A stretch of 64,000 nt of DNA, taken from contig JAGFBZ010001271.1 of NCBI GenBank assembly GCA_018398805.1, positions 248,001-312,000 of the forward strand. Reading direction: 5' to 3'. Shown in pieces: positions 1 to 10,206 of the stretch (position 1 is the first letter of the stretch; every line of letters begins with the position of its first letter). Position numbers and translations under genes: made by a program. The DNA is from Hirundichthys speculiger (taxonomy: Eukaryota > Chordata > Actinopteri > Beloniformes > Exocoetidae). The notes below the pieces were generated by a model. It saw only the letters and a program-made list of their open reading frames with translations. It made no database searches and was not told the DNA's origin.

Positions 1-600
1 GTTGTTGCTGAAGTGCCACAGGACGTCGTTGGACCAGTTGGGGTCAGTTTCTATCTTCACAGAAATCTGTAGCCTTGAGTACAATTTTTAGAAGTGTGTT
101 CCTGTTGTAGGAGAGTCTGCACAGTGCAGGCATCTTAAAAAGGTTAAGGATCACAAAAAAGACTACAGTGGCAAAGCACCAGAGCATGCACGACGACTGC
201 CACACTCACTGGCGCCATTTTTCTTTTCCAGGTTGAGGCCTGCTTAAACATATTCCAGCCTGTTATGGTAAAACAGTCCTGAAGTGCTCCTGTAACTCCC
301 TCTGGCCACACCCGTACCTCTTTCCTAAAAGGTTTGGTAACTTTCTACAATGGCCTGTATGTTTGTATTAGCATAACAGTGATGTGATCAGAAGCGGCAG
401 GCTGGAGGAGGGTAAGGGCTCTGTATGTTCCTCTCTGGGTGGTGTAAACGACGTCCAGTGCATTGTTTCCACATGTTGGAAAATCTATTTCTTGAAAAGT
501 CTATCTCTTTGACTAAGGTTCGACCTACAAACGACTTTTGAAAGTGAATGGGTCCATAAAATACTTGTAGTTTAGTCCAGTCTTGATAAGCATGTGGCAT
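1..600 (-). pseudogene. LINE remnant, end of endonuclease and linker to RT
   Basis: On the minus strand the reading ALDVVYTTQRGTYRAL (about 467-415) is followed by SDHITVML (about 393-370) and VRVWPEG (about 317-298). These match the C-terminal end of the APE endonuclease and the linker to reverse transcriptase in a jockey/CR1-like fish LINE. The APE domain nicks target DNA and its SDH motif is near-invariant. At least one frameshift separates the conserved blocks from the 70-codon open frame at 388-600, so this is a dead fragment. The reverse transcriptase part is missing and the piece runs off the left edge. Pieces of a similar LINE lie at 49.4 and 50.6 kb. The clade (Rex1 or another) is not certain. 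Confidence 0.6.
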
Positions 601-3110
601 CCAGATATTGATGGAGGTACATGTTTAACATTCAGTTTGGGCTCTGAATTATTTTAGTTAAGCTTTACACTTTACAAAAAAACAAGAGGCTGCTTTTGAG
701 CTCCAACTTGATTTTTTTTTTTTTAATTGCCCCCTCTGTGTTGCTATTGAACAGGAAATACCTACTTGCTTCATGTTGTGAGCAGTGAAAACATTACAAG
801 CTGTGATGGCTGCATGCCTCCTCTGATACCGACTGCTGTAACAGCTGGAGTCAGACTGTGAGCATCAAGTGTCATCATCTGTCTTTGCCTTTTTACTTTA
901 TTTTGAACTTTGACCCTTTTTCCCTGATTTTTCAGCTCAGCTTAGATCATCATGCAAGCGATTCACAGCAGCTGATTTCAGAGGTTACTGTATTAGTGTA
1001 TTAGTGTATTAATTTAAGCACTTGTCATCCTCACTTAATTGATTTTTTTTTCATGAAGCATGAAATGCAATATGTGAAAGAGTAATTTGTGTATCTTTGA
1101 GTATACAGAATAGTTGACTGTAACAGACTTTCAACAGTCAGGACACCATCCACAACAGTTGACACATGCTGGCTTACTGAACAGGGCTGGTTTATCCATT
1201 GAACAAAACTGGCAACTACACAGACATCTGACGACTAAAGGCTCCCCTGAAGACTCCAGGGTAACTCATGTCCATTGATTTTAGTAACTAGTCATCTATG
1301 AATGCTTAATATTATTTGCAGAACTAACATACACCATCAAGTAAGGTGAGCCTTGACTATGGGTTCTAAAGATAATTGATTGTTATTATTATAAAGAGAG
1401 TAATCCAATAAAATCAGATCAAATCCATAAACTTTTTTGGAGTGCAAAACACAAATAACTTAAGATCGCAAACATACTTAGTTACTCTCCATCTGTCTGT
1501 AGGTGTGATATTTTGAAAAAAAAAATGCAAAGCTGACAGCAAAACCATGACACAAGTCCTGTCTTACACAAAGAAGAGAGCGTTTATGTTGAAGACATAC
1601 CATTCCTGATTATTCATGCTGTTAAGACAGTGGCTGCACTTGAGGTCTGGAGCAGCTGTTCTTTGTATGTGTGTGTGTGTGTCTGCGTGTGTGTCTCAGA
1701 ACTTGGCTTTGGTTGCAATGTTGAAGAACTCTATTCTGAATGGCTCACCTAACTTACACATGCTGACTAAGACACAACAGGTCTGATCATCACACATCTT
1801 CTGAGGTGCACACAAAGACACTTAGACGGTGGTAAGAAAAATATGTGAATGTGAACTCATGTGATTAACTGCTTCAATAAAAACTAAATGCAGACAGCAG
1901 TTTCCTCACCTGAAGTCCACTAAATTAAATTAGTTTTGAGGTGAGGTTAAAAGCTTTCTTTAATGAAGGACACTCAGACATTTGAAGCCTGCTGTTCATA
2001 AGTAGGATGTACAAATGTGAACCATGTCTGGCATCTGCAGGTCCACAGTTTGAGAATCTGTCTATAAATGGGAAAGGTTTGGTACTGTATCTACTCTCTC
2101 CAGCATAGGGTGTCTGGGTAAGACGGCTCCAAAGGTACACTACAGAATTCTCAGTGAAGAAAAGAAGATGCTACAAGTACCATCTAAAGGACAAAATATT
2201 GTCTCACTGGTGAAGTAGGGTAGAGGGAATATCCTGATTTGGGTGGAGCAACAAACCATTGACCCTAAAGTACCACACAATGCAGAGAGCGCCATGGTCC
2301 AGATTTGAGGTGGCTTTGACCTCAAGTGGACCTGAAGTCCCAGGCAGCGCTGCCTGTGTCTAACCCTAACACTAGTAAGTGTGGGCAAGCGCCACCCGTT
2401 TAGCTGGATTCGTAAGAGATAATGAACTCACACAAAGGTTTCGAGATCACATGACCATTGTGCTAGAGTCTGCTCGTTTAAAGAGTTAAATCTCACCATG
2501 TCTTGTTCTTTCTAGAATTATGCATTTAAAATGGCTGAGTGACGTCAAATAAAATGTGTTTTTCGACTTATAGACTGACACTTTCCTCATCTATGACAAA
2601 AACCTCTCCTAAATCCCTCTGAATTGTTTATGCTCAGCATCCGCGGGTTAACATGCCAATGTACGAGTAGGAGCCTGTTGGTGTTTTATTTTGAAATTTC
2701 ACCGGATTCTCTAGGGCATTTTCATGTCCAATCTCCTGCCAACTGTACTGTGTGTAAATTGATGTGGTTTACCAGTGGTGAAGTGCCAAAATAGACTCTA
2801 GACTTGAATGACGGCAATTCAAAGTAGTTGGCGAGGCACTTCCATTCCACTTCTGTTCTGTGTCCTGTTGGACTTGAGCAAAGCATCAAAGTAAATTCAA
2901 CACAGATTGGCTTGAGAATAAAGAAAAGAGAGCCATTCACACTGGACATTCTACAAATGCGTCTGAGCTCAGGCAGCTCTGTAAAGAGGAGGGGTCAAAA
3001 ACTCTTTTAAACATTGTGCTGGTCTGATCCAGAGCATCTGAAAAAACATGGTGGTTTGACAGCTCTTAACTCTAAGGGGTTCAGGTACTATGAATGCTTA
3101 ATATATGCAT
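601..3110. other. No recognised gene or repeat
   Basis: AT-rich unique-looking sequence. Open frames on either strand are under 85 codons and show no known motif. It holds short simple tracts: poly-T near 713-724 and a short GT tract near 1670-1695. Nothing else could be supported. Confidence 0.6.
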
Positions 3111-3114
3111 TCAT

Positions 3115-3330
3115 TAAAGAAATCAATCCATTTTCTATAACCACTTTTTCCTTTTTGGGGATCTTCTGGAGCCGATCCCAGCTCTCTTCGAGCGAAAGCA
3201 GGGGTACACCTTTCACAGGTTGCCAGTCCATTTCAGGGTCACAAATAGACAAGCAACCACAAAAAAACTCACTCTTGCGGGCAATTTGGTACCACCAACC
3301 AGACATACGCATCTTGTTGAACTGATGTAG
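3115..3330 (-). repeat. Fragment of fish LINE-tail repeat
   Basis: The stretch with ccattttctataaccact, then gccgatcccagctctctt and ttgccagtccatttcagg, is a decayed copy of a very common fish repeat. Its other strand normally reads CTGGCGACCTGTCCAGG and GGGATAGGCTCCAGC. It probably comes from a LINE 3' region. Related fragments lie at 17.45 and 51.1 kb. It has no coding capacity; the open frames here are chance. Confidence 0.6.
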
Positions 3331-4600
3331 GGTTCCTCCCGCAATATGAAGGCTTTTGAAGTGGTCATTCAGACACTTGGACACTCACAATATTTATATG
3401 TGGTGTATATATAGTAATTTCAATAATGTAAGACACTGAGAGGCATTTTCAAATACATTCATTCATTAACACAGTAACTGTAAGTGAACCAAATCATGAG
3501 GCCTGTAAAGTTTCACACTTCTTGAAGCATGAGTTGTAAGAAGGGGAGCAATCTTGGGAACTGTATTCTAAAACCAATATTTCGCCTACTAATTTGTATT
3601 TTAGCATCATGCATGCTTTGTTGGTAATCCAATGACAAGTATTATGTATCATGACATAAGCACAGTTTGGCAGTCTGTGTGGGAACCTTTTTTTTTTTCT
3701 TTATTCAGCGACCAGACAACAGTAATTTGAAGTTTGCTCTGGCAGATCTGCTGAAACCATGACAAACTTTCTCAAGAGACTCATCAAATCCATACAAAGC
3801 ACCTTCCTTGATTGTTCAGGTGATAAATATATCTCATTTGTCACATTTTAATGTTTAAAGAGGAGAACAAGAGCTTGGTAAATGTTGAATGGCTCTTAAC
3901 ATCTACCAATTATTTTTCCTTCACCAATGGCCTTAGACCAGAACAACAACTTCTCAAACTCACAGAGGTGATCCAGGGTGTGGGAGACATAGTTTGGATT
4001 TTATCATGGAGCTTTCCTGAGCCAATGATTATTCCCTCGCAGGCAGGTGAACTGCCAACAAAAACATTAGAGTTTGGTTAAAATCATCGCAGATCCCCCG
4101 GAGCAACAAGTGAATAACATCCTGTTGTAAGAGACAGACATTTCTGTTTTCATATCTTATTTTGTCACCAAGACATGACACAATTTGCTAATACAATCTC
4201 TGCTCACTAGCTTCTACAATATCCTCACAAATGTTTTAATTGTATTATGAGCTACTGAGACATTGTCTTCAGTGGAAAAACATTTCCACTGAATGAACTG
4301 AATAATGGCAGCAAACATTGAGGACCCCAAGAAATAAATGAACAGCGGCTCAAACATCATACTTGTCTTTCATTCTTTCAAATTATATTCATAACCAAAT
4401 GTAACACATTGTGAAATTTGGTTGCAAATTGTTTTTATTTTCCTTCTGATTTTTCAGTTTTATTTTTTTCTGCAAAATGTACAGTTTCTGATATTTAAAT
4501 GTGTGCCAGTAATATTTCAGTGTAATAATAAGTGAGTAAGGAAGTTCAATTTACCCACCTTTTAAGAAGGATCCAATCAGCTGTCGAGGTGAGAGGTCAG
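3331..4600. other. No recognised gene
   Basis: AT-rich sequence without a supported feature. A 76-codon open frame at 3851-4081 has no recognisable motif. The stretch could include the lost 5' LTR and leader of the gypsy remnant that begins at 4.6 kb, but no LTR ends or primer-binding site can be seen. Confidence 0.5.
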
Positions 4601-4611
4601 GGAAAAATAAG

Positions 4612-4890
4612 ATGAGGGGAGGTGAAGACTCGTATCCCACTATTTGTGCGGTATACCAGCAACCAAAGAAAAAGGTGTCTGACTTTCTAAGGAGACTGGA
4701 GTGTTGTTTAACCAAAGTAATTCAGAAAGAAGGGCTTCCACCCAGTCGAGCAGATCATACTCATGAGGAGCAACGTCTCAGAGGCCCTGTAGACTTAGAT
4801 ATAATGTTGCTTCATCTTTGGCTAAGAGAAATAAGGAAGAGTCCCACATATTTTTTAAAGCCTTTGATTAAGATCCATTGAGATCCATAG
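4612..4890 (+). pseudogene. Ty3/gypsy gag fragment, PNMA-like
   Basis: This frame encodes part of a gag capsid protein of the PNMA-like (paraneoplastic antigen Ma) type found in fish Ty3/gypsy elements. The diagnostic stretch is FLRRLECCLTKVIQKEG (residues about 25-41), then LPPSRAD, an acidic-hydrophobic block LDIMLLHLWLRE and a PTYFLKPL block; family members have LRERR..PP.FL..L at this place. Gag builds the particle that packages the element's RNA. The frame is only 89 codons and stops within the domain, and the zinc-knuckle part is not seen. It lies on the same strand as the RNase H and integrase remnants downstream, so I read them as one old element with a large internal deletion. Confidence 0.6.
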
Positions 4891-5224
4891 TGAGGAGGAA
4901 TATTAATCTTCCAGAAAAAGTTAAATTTCTCTGTGCAGCAAGTTCATGCAAAATCTGATACAGATAAGAAACAAGATTAAGTTTCAGAGTTGAAAATTCT
5001 CCTGTAATCTTAATCCTCAATCATTATGACCCTTATAGAACTGATACAGGGCTATGCATCCATGGAGCATAGGAAGAAACAGGCTAAGGACAAGAGGGAG
5101 ACAATGAAATGTGGTACCAGCTGAGCACTTTAGAACAGTGATGCCCAGTCCATCAGTCAGTTCCTTCTGCTAAAGTGGACAGTTGTGGGTAAATTGAACA
5201 AAAGTCTCTATGGAGCCAGATTTA
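4891..5224 (+). other. Decayed interior of the gypsy remnant
   Basis: This lies between the gag piece and the RNase H end. Protease and most of the reverse transcriptase should be here but no motif survives, so most of pol appears deleted. Assignment to the element is by position only. Confidence 0.35.
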
Positions 5225-5375
5225 TGGTACACAGGTATATTCCGATAACATCCTTGGCATATGTGTTTACCATGACTAAGTTCAATGTGACTGGCCATTG
5301 TTGGGTGCCACTGATGACCTTTACATACAACACATGCCTAAAAAAAGCCAACGTAGATGATTTGTCTCATTGATT
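5225..5375 (+). pseudogene. Ty3/gypsy RNase H C-terminal fragment
   Basis: The frame reads a decayed VYTDNNPLTY-like block (VHRYIPITSLAYVF), then TKFNVTGHCWVPLMTFTY and KKANVDDLSH. This is the order at the C-terminal end of Ty3/gypsy RNase H, where intact elements have AKLNATGHRWVAEL followed by a NADALSR-like end. RNase H removes the RNA template during reverse transcription. The first Asp block is corrupted and the frame stops right after the domain end, so it cannot be active. It is in line with gag upstream and the integrase downstream. Confidence 0.6.
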
Positions 5376-5692
5376 TGTCACGTAAAATTGCAGATGTCAC
5401 AGAGCACAGAAAATAGGAAAACATGTCTTGGAATGTGATGAGGTCTATATACCGATTGGTGAAAGTTAGTAAATCACCAGACATATATATAAACCAGTTA
5501 GATGCTTTGTTTTCTATCCCTGATGAGTTTGCTTTTCCATCTCAGTTACACCTCAGCTCACTGGAACAGATATCAAAAGTTGATTTGATCAAAGCTTAGG
5601 ACCAGTAATTAAAACAGTAAATTTGGTCCAGAAAACAGACTTGGATCCTTAGCTTTTGTTGATGAAAAGGGAGTCCTGTATAGACTTAGAAA
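5376..5692 (+). other. RNase H to integrase linker of the gypsy remnant
   Basis: This stretch holds a weak coding trace on + (PDEFAFPSQLHLSSLEQIS near 5521-5578) with several stops. It is consistent with the spacer between RNase H and integrase and is cut at 5692 by the solo LTR. Confidence 0.4.
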
Positions 5693-6098
5693 TGTCATGG
5701 CCTGGTCGGCCATGGCAGCCCTGTGTGTGTATGTCTGTGTGAAGTTGGCGTCTCTCCCTGTCTGTAGTGGTTCCTGTTTTACTTTGGAAAGTCTGTCTTG
5801 TCTTCATTGTTTTCTGCTTTACTTCCTCCCTCTTGTTACCACTGATTCCCTGCACCTGCCTCTCGTTTGTTCCTCTGTGTATTTAAGTCTTGTCATTTCC
5901 CCTGTTTTCTGTGGGTCCATTGTCGTTAGTATGTGTCTGCAGTCCTGCATGTTTCCCGCTTGTTTCCCTGGAATATAAGTTAAGTTATGTTTTTGTGATT
6001 TTGCATTTTGGACCTTTTGTGTTTTGTTTAATAAACCTTTTTTGCTTTTGGAGATCTCCTGCTCTTTGGTCCTCCTTCAGCACTCCGCAGACATGACA
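5693..6098 (+). mobile_element. Solo LTR of a Ty3/gypsy element
   Basis: A 406-bp block starts TGTCATGG and ends CATGACA, the inverted ends expected for an LTR. It has the usual fish gypsy LTR layout: pyrimidine-rich U3, a TATA-like tatttaagtc near 5881, and an aataaa polyadenylation signal near 6030, followed by the tctcctgctctttggtcct end. It is flanked by a perfect 5-bp target duplication, AGAAA at 5688-5692 and 6099-6103. The internal region is absent, so it is a solo LTR left by LTR-LTR recombination. It sits inside an older gypsy element, between RNase H and integrase, and the sequence on both sides continues as one pol. The three short open frames inside it are not genes. Confidence 0.85.
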
Positions 6099-6604
6099 AG
6101 AAAGATATCCAATGATGAGGCATTTCATTTGGTACTGCCTGCAGAATTCCAAGAAATGATGTTGCACAATGTACATGATATAGGTGGCACTATTTAGATG
6201 ATGATTCAGGCCACCAAGGTATAGAAAGAGCAATAGACCTACTAAGGGCCAGATTCTACTGGTCTAACAAATGATCTAGAAGAATATATTAAAAATTGTG
6301 GGTTGTGCATAACACGTAAAGCACCACGTAAGAAGGCTGCCTCTTGACATCACATTGTCAGCAGTGGTCACATGGATCTGGGCTGCACTGACTTTTTCTC
6401 AAGGGTTCCAGATTCAAGATGCATAAGCAATGGCCTAATCATGATGGACCACTTTATCAGACACAGTCAACCCCTCCGTGCTATGAATCAGAAGGCCCAG
6501 ACATTGGCAAGTATCATGGTTGAAAAATATTTTGTGCACTATGATTCCCTGCCAGGATTCACTCTGATCAGGGTAAAGACTTTGAGTCTAGGCTGATAAG
6601 AGTC
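6099..6604 (+). pseudogene. Ty3/gypsy integrase remnant (zinc and catalytic core)
   Basis: Reading across frames on + shows LPAEFQEMML, then RARFYW, then EYIKNCGLC (the CxxC of the HHCC zinc domain, about 6278-6304), then MDLGCTDFFS (first catalytic Asp, about 6372), MMDHFIR and NQKAQTLAS, EKYFVHYD, and finally RIHSDQGKDFESRLI (second catalytic Asp, about 6555-6599). Integrase joins element DNA to the host genome. Several frameshifts and stops are present. The third catalytic residue region with its PYHPQ motif is missing, because an hAT end starts at about 6611 and the following pol DNA is gone. The C-terminal part resumes near 6985. Confidence 0.75.
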
Positions 6605-6610
6605 CACTTG

Positions 6611-6905
6611 GGCAGGGGTCCCCAACCCCTGGTCCCTGGCCCGGTACCAGTCCGTGGGTCATTTGGTACCGGGCCGCAGAGAAAAAAAAAATCACTTCCA
6701 TTATTACCGTTTGATTTATCATTCCAGTCTAAAAAATGTTCTATTTTGAAAAATGACCAAATTCTCTCCATTATACCCGTCTATGACAAGACTTCAAGAC
6801 CCGTGTCTCGGTCACGTGGCAAACATATGATCTGCAAAGAGATTATCAACTTGCTGACTAAATCGCAAACAAGACTCACCTTACCAAGAGACTGGACACC
6901 ATAAA
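6611..6905 (+). mobile_element. hAT element 5' end fragment
   Basis: It begins gggcaggggtccccaaccc and continues with a palindromic ggtaccag..ggtaccgggcc stretch, then gtttgatttatcattcc. This is the left terminal region of a common vertebrate hAT family with CAGGGGTCCCCAAC ends. No matching right end is visible before the gypsy coding sequence resumes near 6985, so the element is truncated. It interrupts the integrase after the second catalytic Asp. Confidence 0.6.
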
Positions 6906-6984
6906 ATTAGTTTTCAGAGCGTCCAAGAGGGAGATTGAAGCGTAATTCATCAGCAGGACCTTAAAGGAAGCATAAACCTGAGAG

Positions 6985-7105
6985 CCAGTGGTGGGCTATA
7001 CCCCATGTTGTTGTGGGAAAGTTGCCAAACCTCCTTATGTATCAGATGAGACCTGAGGGAAACCAAGACAGCGTAAGGACCGTCCATCATAATCACCTCT
7101 TATTT
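6985..7105 (+). pseudogene. Ty3/gypsy integrase C-terminal domain fragment
   Basis: A + frame reads WAIPHVVVGKLPNLLMYQM then RPEGNQDSVRTVHHNHLL. This matches the C-terminal DNA-contacting part of gypsy integrase, which in intact elements reads about VVVGKLPNLPVY..RPE then RTLHRNHLL. It confirms that the 4.6-7.1 kb remnants are one element on +, interrupted by the hAT end just upstream. No open frame connects it to the core. Confidence 0.65.
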
Positions 7106-7889
7106 TAGGGCAGTCACTGAGAAGACCGAACGGGAAAAATTGTGATGAAATTTCTATAAGGCCAAAAACATGTGCAATGAGAATGAGACAAAGGCAGCAA
7201 ATAGTAAAGCAAAGTGATGCACCAAAAGAAAAAAAAAAAACAAGATAAATTAAATGTAAACAGTTCAACATGAGGATATAACATCTAAACAGCAGTGTAT
7301 ACACAGTTTAAAAGGGAACTAAAAAACACTCCACAAACACGTGCCAAATAGAGTCTTAAGGATAACGGACTTTCTTTGAGGAGAAGAATGTACATATTCT
7401 GGGCAAAGAAGAAAGATGGTTAAAATGTGCAAAAGAAAAAGAAAGCATTAAACACATAGCACCATTTATCCAACACTTAAAATGCAACTATTTGAAACTT
7501 GTATCATCTGATCAAAACATCTCACAATTTTGCCATATTGGTAAACTCAGTTGACAACGATGCATTGACCCCCATGTGACTTCAATGAGTAATCATGAGC
7601 AGACGCTTATGTAAGAGTGCTAATTAGGTTTTTATCAGACTGTGCAGTAACTTATAAGGGTAGGTTAAGTTCTTTTTTTTTCATTTTTATTTTGTCCTGA
7701 TATTTCTCATGGCACACCAAGAGATGCAGGCGGTTTCAATCGATACATATGTTGTGTGTGGCAGCATTAGCTGCTCCGACAAAGGCCAAAATAAACCAAA
7801 ATGTCTGCTTTCATGTGCCAGCGCCCTCTAAGAACATATTTATAAATCCATAAAACACCATTAGTAGGAGGGTTCATTACAGTTTGGGG
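7106..7889. other. No recognised gene
   Basis: AT-rich sequence, presumably the 3' part of the gypsy remnant before its LTR, but without a motif that proves it. The two minus-strand open frames overlapping here (7035-7304 and 7767-8168) are low-complexity chance frames. Confidence 0.45.
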
Positions 7890-8350
7890 GTTGGGATGGT
7901 TTGTCTTGGGTTTTTCTATTAATGTTTTCAGGCTGTTCTTCTTTGTTCTATTGGTTTGTTCTGCTATTCTCAGGTTCCTTGTGTTCTTTTCTGTTGCTGT
8001 TAACTGTACTTCCTGTTTTACTTTGACGGCATGTTCCCCGTTTGGTTTTTGTTCTGTTTTACTTCCCGTGTTTGTCTCCCTGGTCGTCTGCACCTGTGCC
8101 TTGTTCACCCATGGTTTATTTAAATCTTGTCTTTTCCCCTCTTTCTCGCTGGTTTGTCTGTTTTTCAACCCATTTGTCTTGGCTTCTGCTTGTTTCTTTT
8201 GTTGCTGCCCTGTTTTTTTTTCCTCTGTTCAGTGGTGACTCTGCATCTGTCAATTTTCTGCACATTTTTGGAAATAAAGGCCTTTTGTTAGACACTCCCA
8301 CCTCCAACTCTTCTGCATTTGGGTCTGAACCCTTGAACCGTAAGACACTT
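7890..8350 (+). mobile_element. Decayed gypsy-type LTR
   Basis: A pyrimidine-rich block in the same order as the solo LTR at 5.7 kb: cttcctgttttactttg, cctggtcgtctgcacctg, tatttaaatcttgtc, gaaataaaggccttttgtt and ttctgcatttgggtc. The ends are too worn to call TG..CA or a target duplication. By position and strand it may be the 3' LTR of the gypsy remnant that starts at 4.6 kb, or another solo LTR. Open frames on both strands reflect low complexity. Confidence 0.5.
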
Positions 8351-8903
8351 AACTTTAAACCACAAGACCGCATTTTGTTTTAAATTCCTTTTTTCCTTAA
8401 ATGCACGTTTGATACAATAATGATAAGAAAGGTCCTTTTAAATGAAAACACTTTTTCTAACCCAAACCAAGATTTTTTAATTGGTCTAACCTAGCCTTTT
8501 TCAACCGGGGTGTCGCAGCACACAGTCGTCTGACTGCTTTAGGAGTGTCATCAAAAAAATGACCTATTCTGACATTTCATATACAGTTCTACTTACAAAT
8601 GTTTCTACATACGAAATTTTCAGGTTACGAAACACCTCAAAGGGAAAATATTGCCTTTTTATGAAAGAAATTTCAGGATACGAAAGGCAAAAATACAGAA
8701 GTGCTGCTACTCGCAGCTCCCAGAGTTTACCGAACGTAAACATAGTTGTCAGCTCTGTATCTCTGTGGTGGTTTTGTGGTCGGGTGTCGATGTGCTGTCT
8801 GCGGGTGCGGATCGGTCCTCTTGCAGTTGGTGGAGGCCTGCCGCTGGGAACATGGAAGGTGTCGCTGGGGGCCAATTCGGGAGGCTGAGTGGTCCTGGGC
8901 TGA

Positions 8904-9012
8904 GTGGTCCTGGGCTGCTGCCCGCGGCGGCGGCTGCCCGCGGCGGCGGCGGCCCGCCGGCGGCGGCTGCCCGCGGCGGCGGCTGCCCGCGGCGGCGGCT
9001 GCCGCTGGATCC
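8904..9012. repeat. CGG-rich tandem block
   Basis: A short array of cggcggctgcccg and ggcggcggc units, nearly all G and C in an otherwise AT-rich window, with many CpG. It makes long open frames on both strands, with Ala/Arg/Gly/Pro-rich products between 8564 and 9299, which are composition artefacts. Flanking sequence to about 9250 is also GC-rich and could be an old CpG-rich promoter carried by the element, but no gene follows. Confidence 0.75.
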
Positions 9013-9325
9013 AGGCTGCAGCATCAACTGGGCTGGGACAGGAGCCCCTAGCGTGGCAGCGGCGGCAGCCTCTGTCCAGCGGCCTGCACGCTGGGGTGAA
9101 TCGGCTGGCCTGGCGCGGGCCGTCTGGAGACCTGGTGGGGCCCGGCACCGGGAGACACCGACGGCCTGGTCCACGTGATAAACCGGGCTCTGGGACGGTC
9201 AGCTCCGTCGCTCGCTGGATTGAAGGAGCTCAGTCTTCCCGGAGGGGACGGTTTGGTTCATCGGTGTTTCCTCCTCTGACCTGGAGATATCTCACTTGAT
9301 TCATCTTTATGGAGATATACTGGTT

Positions 9326-9384
9326 TTAACAGCTGTTAACTGATTTGAGCGGCTGTTAACTGATTTGAACAGCTGTTAACTGGA
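9326..9384 (+). repeat. Short tandem repeat, about 23 bp, 2.5 copies
   Basis: The unit aacagctgttaactgattt(g) is repeated at about 9328, 9350 and 9373 with small changes. Each copy holds the palindrome CAGCTG or a near match. No function is implied. Confidence 0.6.
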
Positions 9385-9454
9385 GTTAGCATTTGGGCCA
9401 CAGGACCGGGACATGAAAAGGAGCGCTGAACGCCAACAGCTCCTCAAGTACACC

Positions 9455-9506
9455 AGACTTTTCCCCCTTGGGGAATCAATAAAGTATATTTAATTGAATT
9501 GAATCT
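9455..9506 (+). mobile_element. Non-LTR 3' tail-like sequence
   Basis: The sequence ccccttggggaatcaataaa followed by gtatatttaattgaattgaa is the usual 3' end of fish non-LTR elements: a short hairpin ccccttgggg, an AATAAA-type signal and an attgaattga tail. Little of a body can be seen upstream, so it is a short 5'-truncated copy or a derived tail. Confidence 0.5.
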
Positions 9507-9640
9507 CGGTTTGAAAGCATTGCATCCGAGCTGCTCTGCCATTGGCTATCGCTTAGCATCTTCCTGGCATCCCATTTGCTAGGAGGGCGCCTTGTCTGTA
9601 TGAGCGTAACCCAGCAACCAGGTAAACAAACAATTTTTAC

Positions 9641-9895
9641 CTCCACCAAGGAGGTTATGTTTTTGTCGGCGTTTATCTGTTTGTGTGTTTATTTGTCTGT
9701 CTGTCTGTGTACAAGAAAACTCAAAAAGTTATGGATGGATTTCGTTTGAATTTTCAGGAGTTGTCAGAAATGTAAAAAGGAAGAACTGATTTCATTTTGG
9801 GTGTGATCTGGAAGAAATTCTGGATCACTTTCAAATTTTCAATAATTGTTGCGTTTAGTGGAGGTCTGCGCTCTCTGAGTGCTTTTCTAGTTCTA
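9641..9895 (+). repeat. Dispersed ccaccaaggaggtt repeat, copy 1
   Basis: It starts cctccaccaaggaggttatg and ends gtggaggtctgcgctctc then tgcttttctagtt. A second copy lies at 34,872-35,120 with the same inner blocks (gttgtcagaaatgt, gaagaactgatttcatttt, caaattttcaataattgttg). The start is a small palindrome (cctccaccaaggagg) and the end repeats gtggagg. This is a widespread animal repeat with no coding capacity; the superfamily is not known to me. Confidence 0.7.
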
Positions 9896-10129
9896 ACATG
9901 TATTTCTAACAGGTTTTTATGTCATTTCATGTATTATTTATAATTTATTAAAAGAAATAATGTTTGAATTTTGGGGGCTTGGAACGGATTAGGGCATTTA
10001 CATGGAAAACGCATCTCTACTTAAGAAATTTTCAGGTTACGAAACTACTTCCAGAACCGATTAATTTCGTAAGTAGAGGTACCACTCTATAAATATATGA
10101 ATGCACACATAAATACATACTTTTTGCCT

Positions 10130-10206
10130 ATGAATGAATGAATGAATGAATGAATTAATTAATAAATAAATAAATAAATAAATAAATAAGTAAAAAAATA
10201 AATAAG
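10130..10206. repeat. Tetranucleotide microsatellite (AATG, then AAAT)
   Basis: About six gaatga-type units grade into about ten aaat units ending near taagtaaaaaaataaataag. The minus-strand open frame over it is repeat-derived. Confidence 0.85.

Larger units (their letters stand above)
8584..10087. mobile_element. Tigger-like element with TA target duplication
   Basis: The right end reads gtaagtagaggtaccactc, whose complement GAGTGGTACCTCTACTTAC matches the left end CAGTTCTACTTAC apart from a small deletion. Both ends are followed inward by tacgaaattttcaggttacg-type sequence (8609-8628 and about 10027-10042). TA lies on both outer sides (8582-8583, 10088-10089). CAG-type ends with TA duplication suggest a Tc1/mariner (pogo/Tigger) relative. 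No transposase is visible. It contains a CGG-rich block, a LINE-like 3' tail and a dispersed repeat. Confidence 0.55.

Noticed and set aside
5697..6096. Hydrophobic open frames of 68-93 codons that resemble membrane proteins
   Set aside because: They lie within a pyrimidine-rich solo LTR; the T-rich sequence gives Leu/Phe/Cys-rich translation.
7891..8383. Hydrophobic frames of about 115 codons
   Set aside because: Same cause: T-rich gypsy-type LTR sequence.
8564..9299. Overlapping open frames of 100-194 codons on both strands
   Set aside because: They arise from the CGG-rich block and flanking GC-rich sequence inside a mobile element; the products are Ala/Arg/Pro low complexity on every frame.
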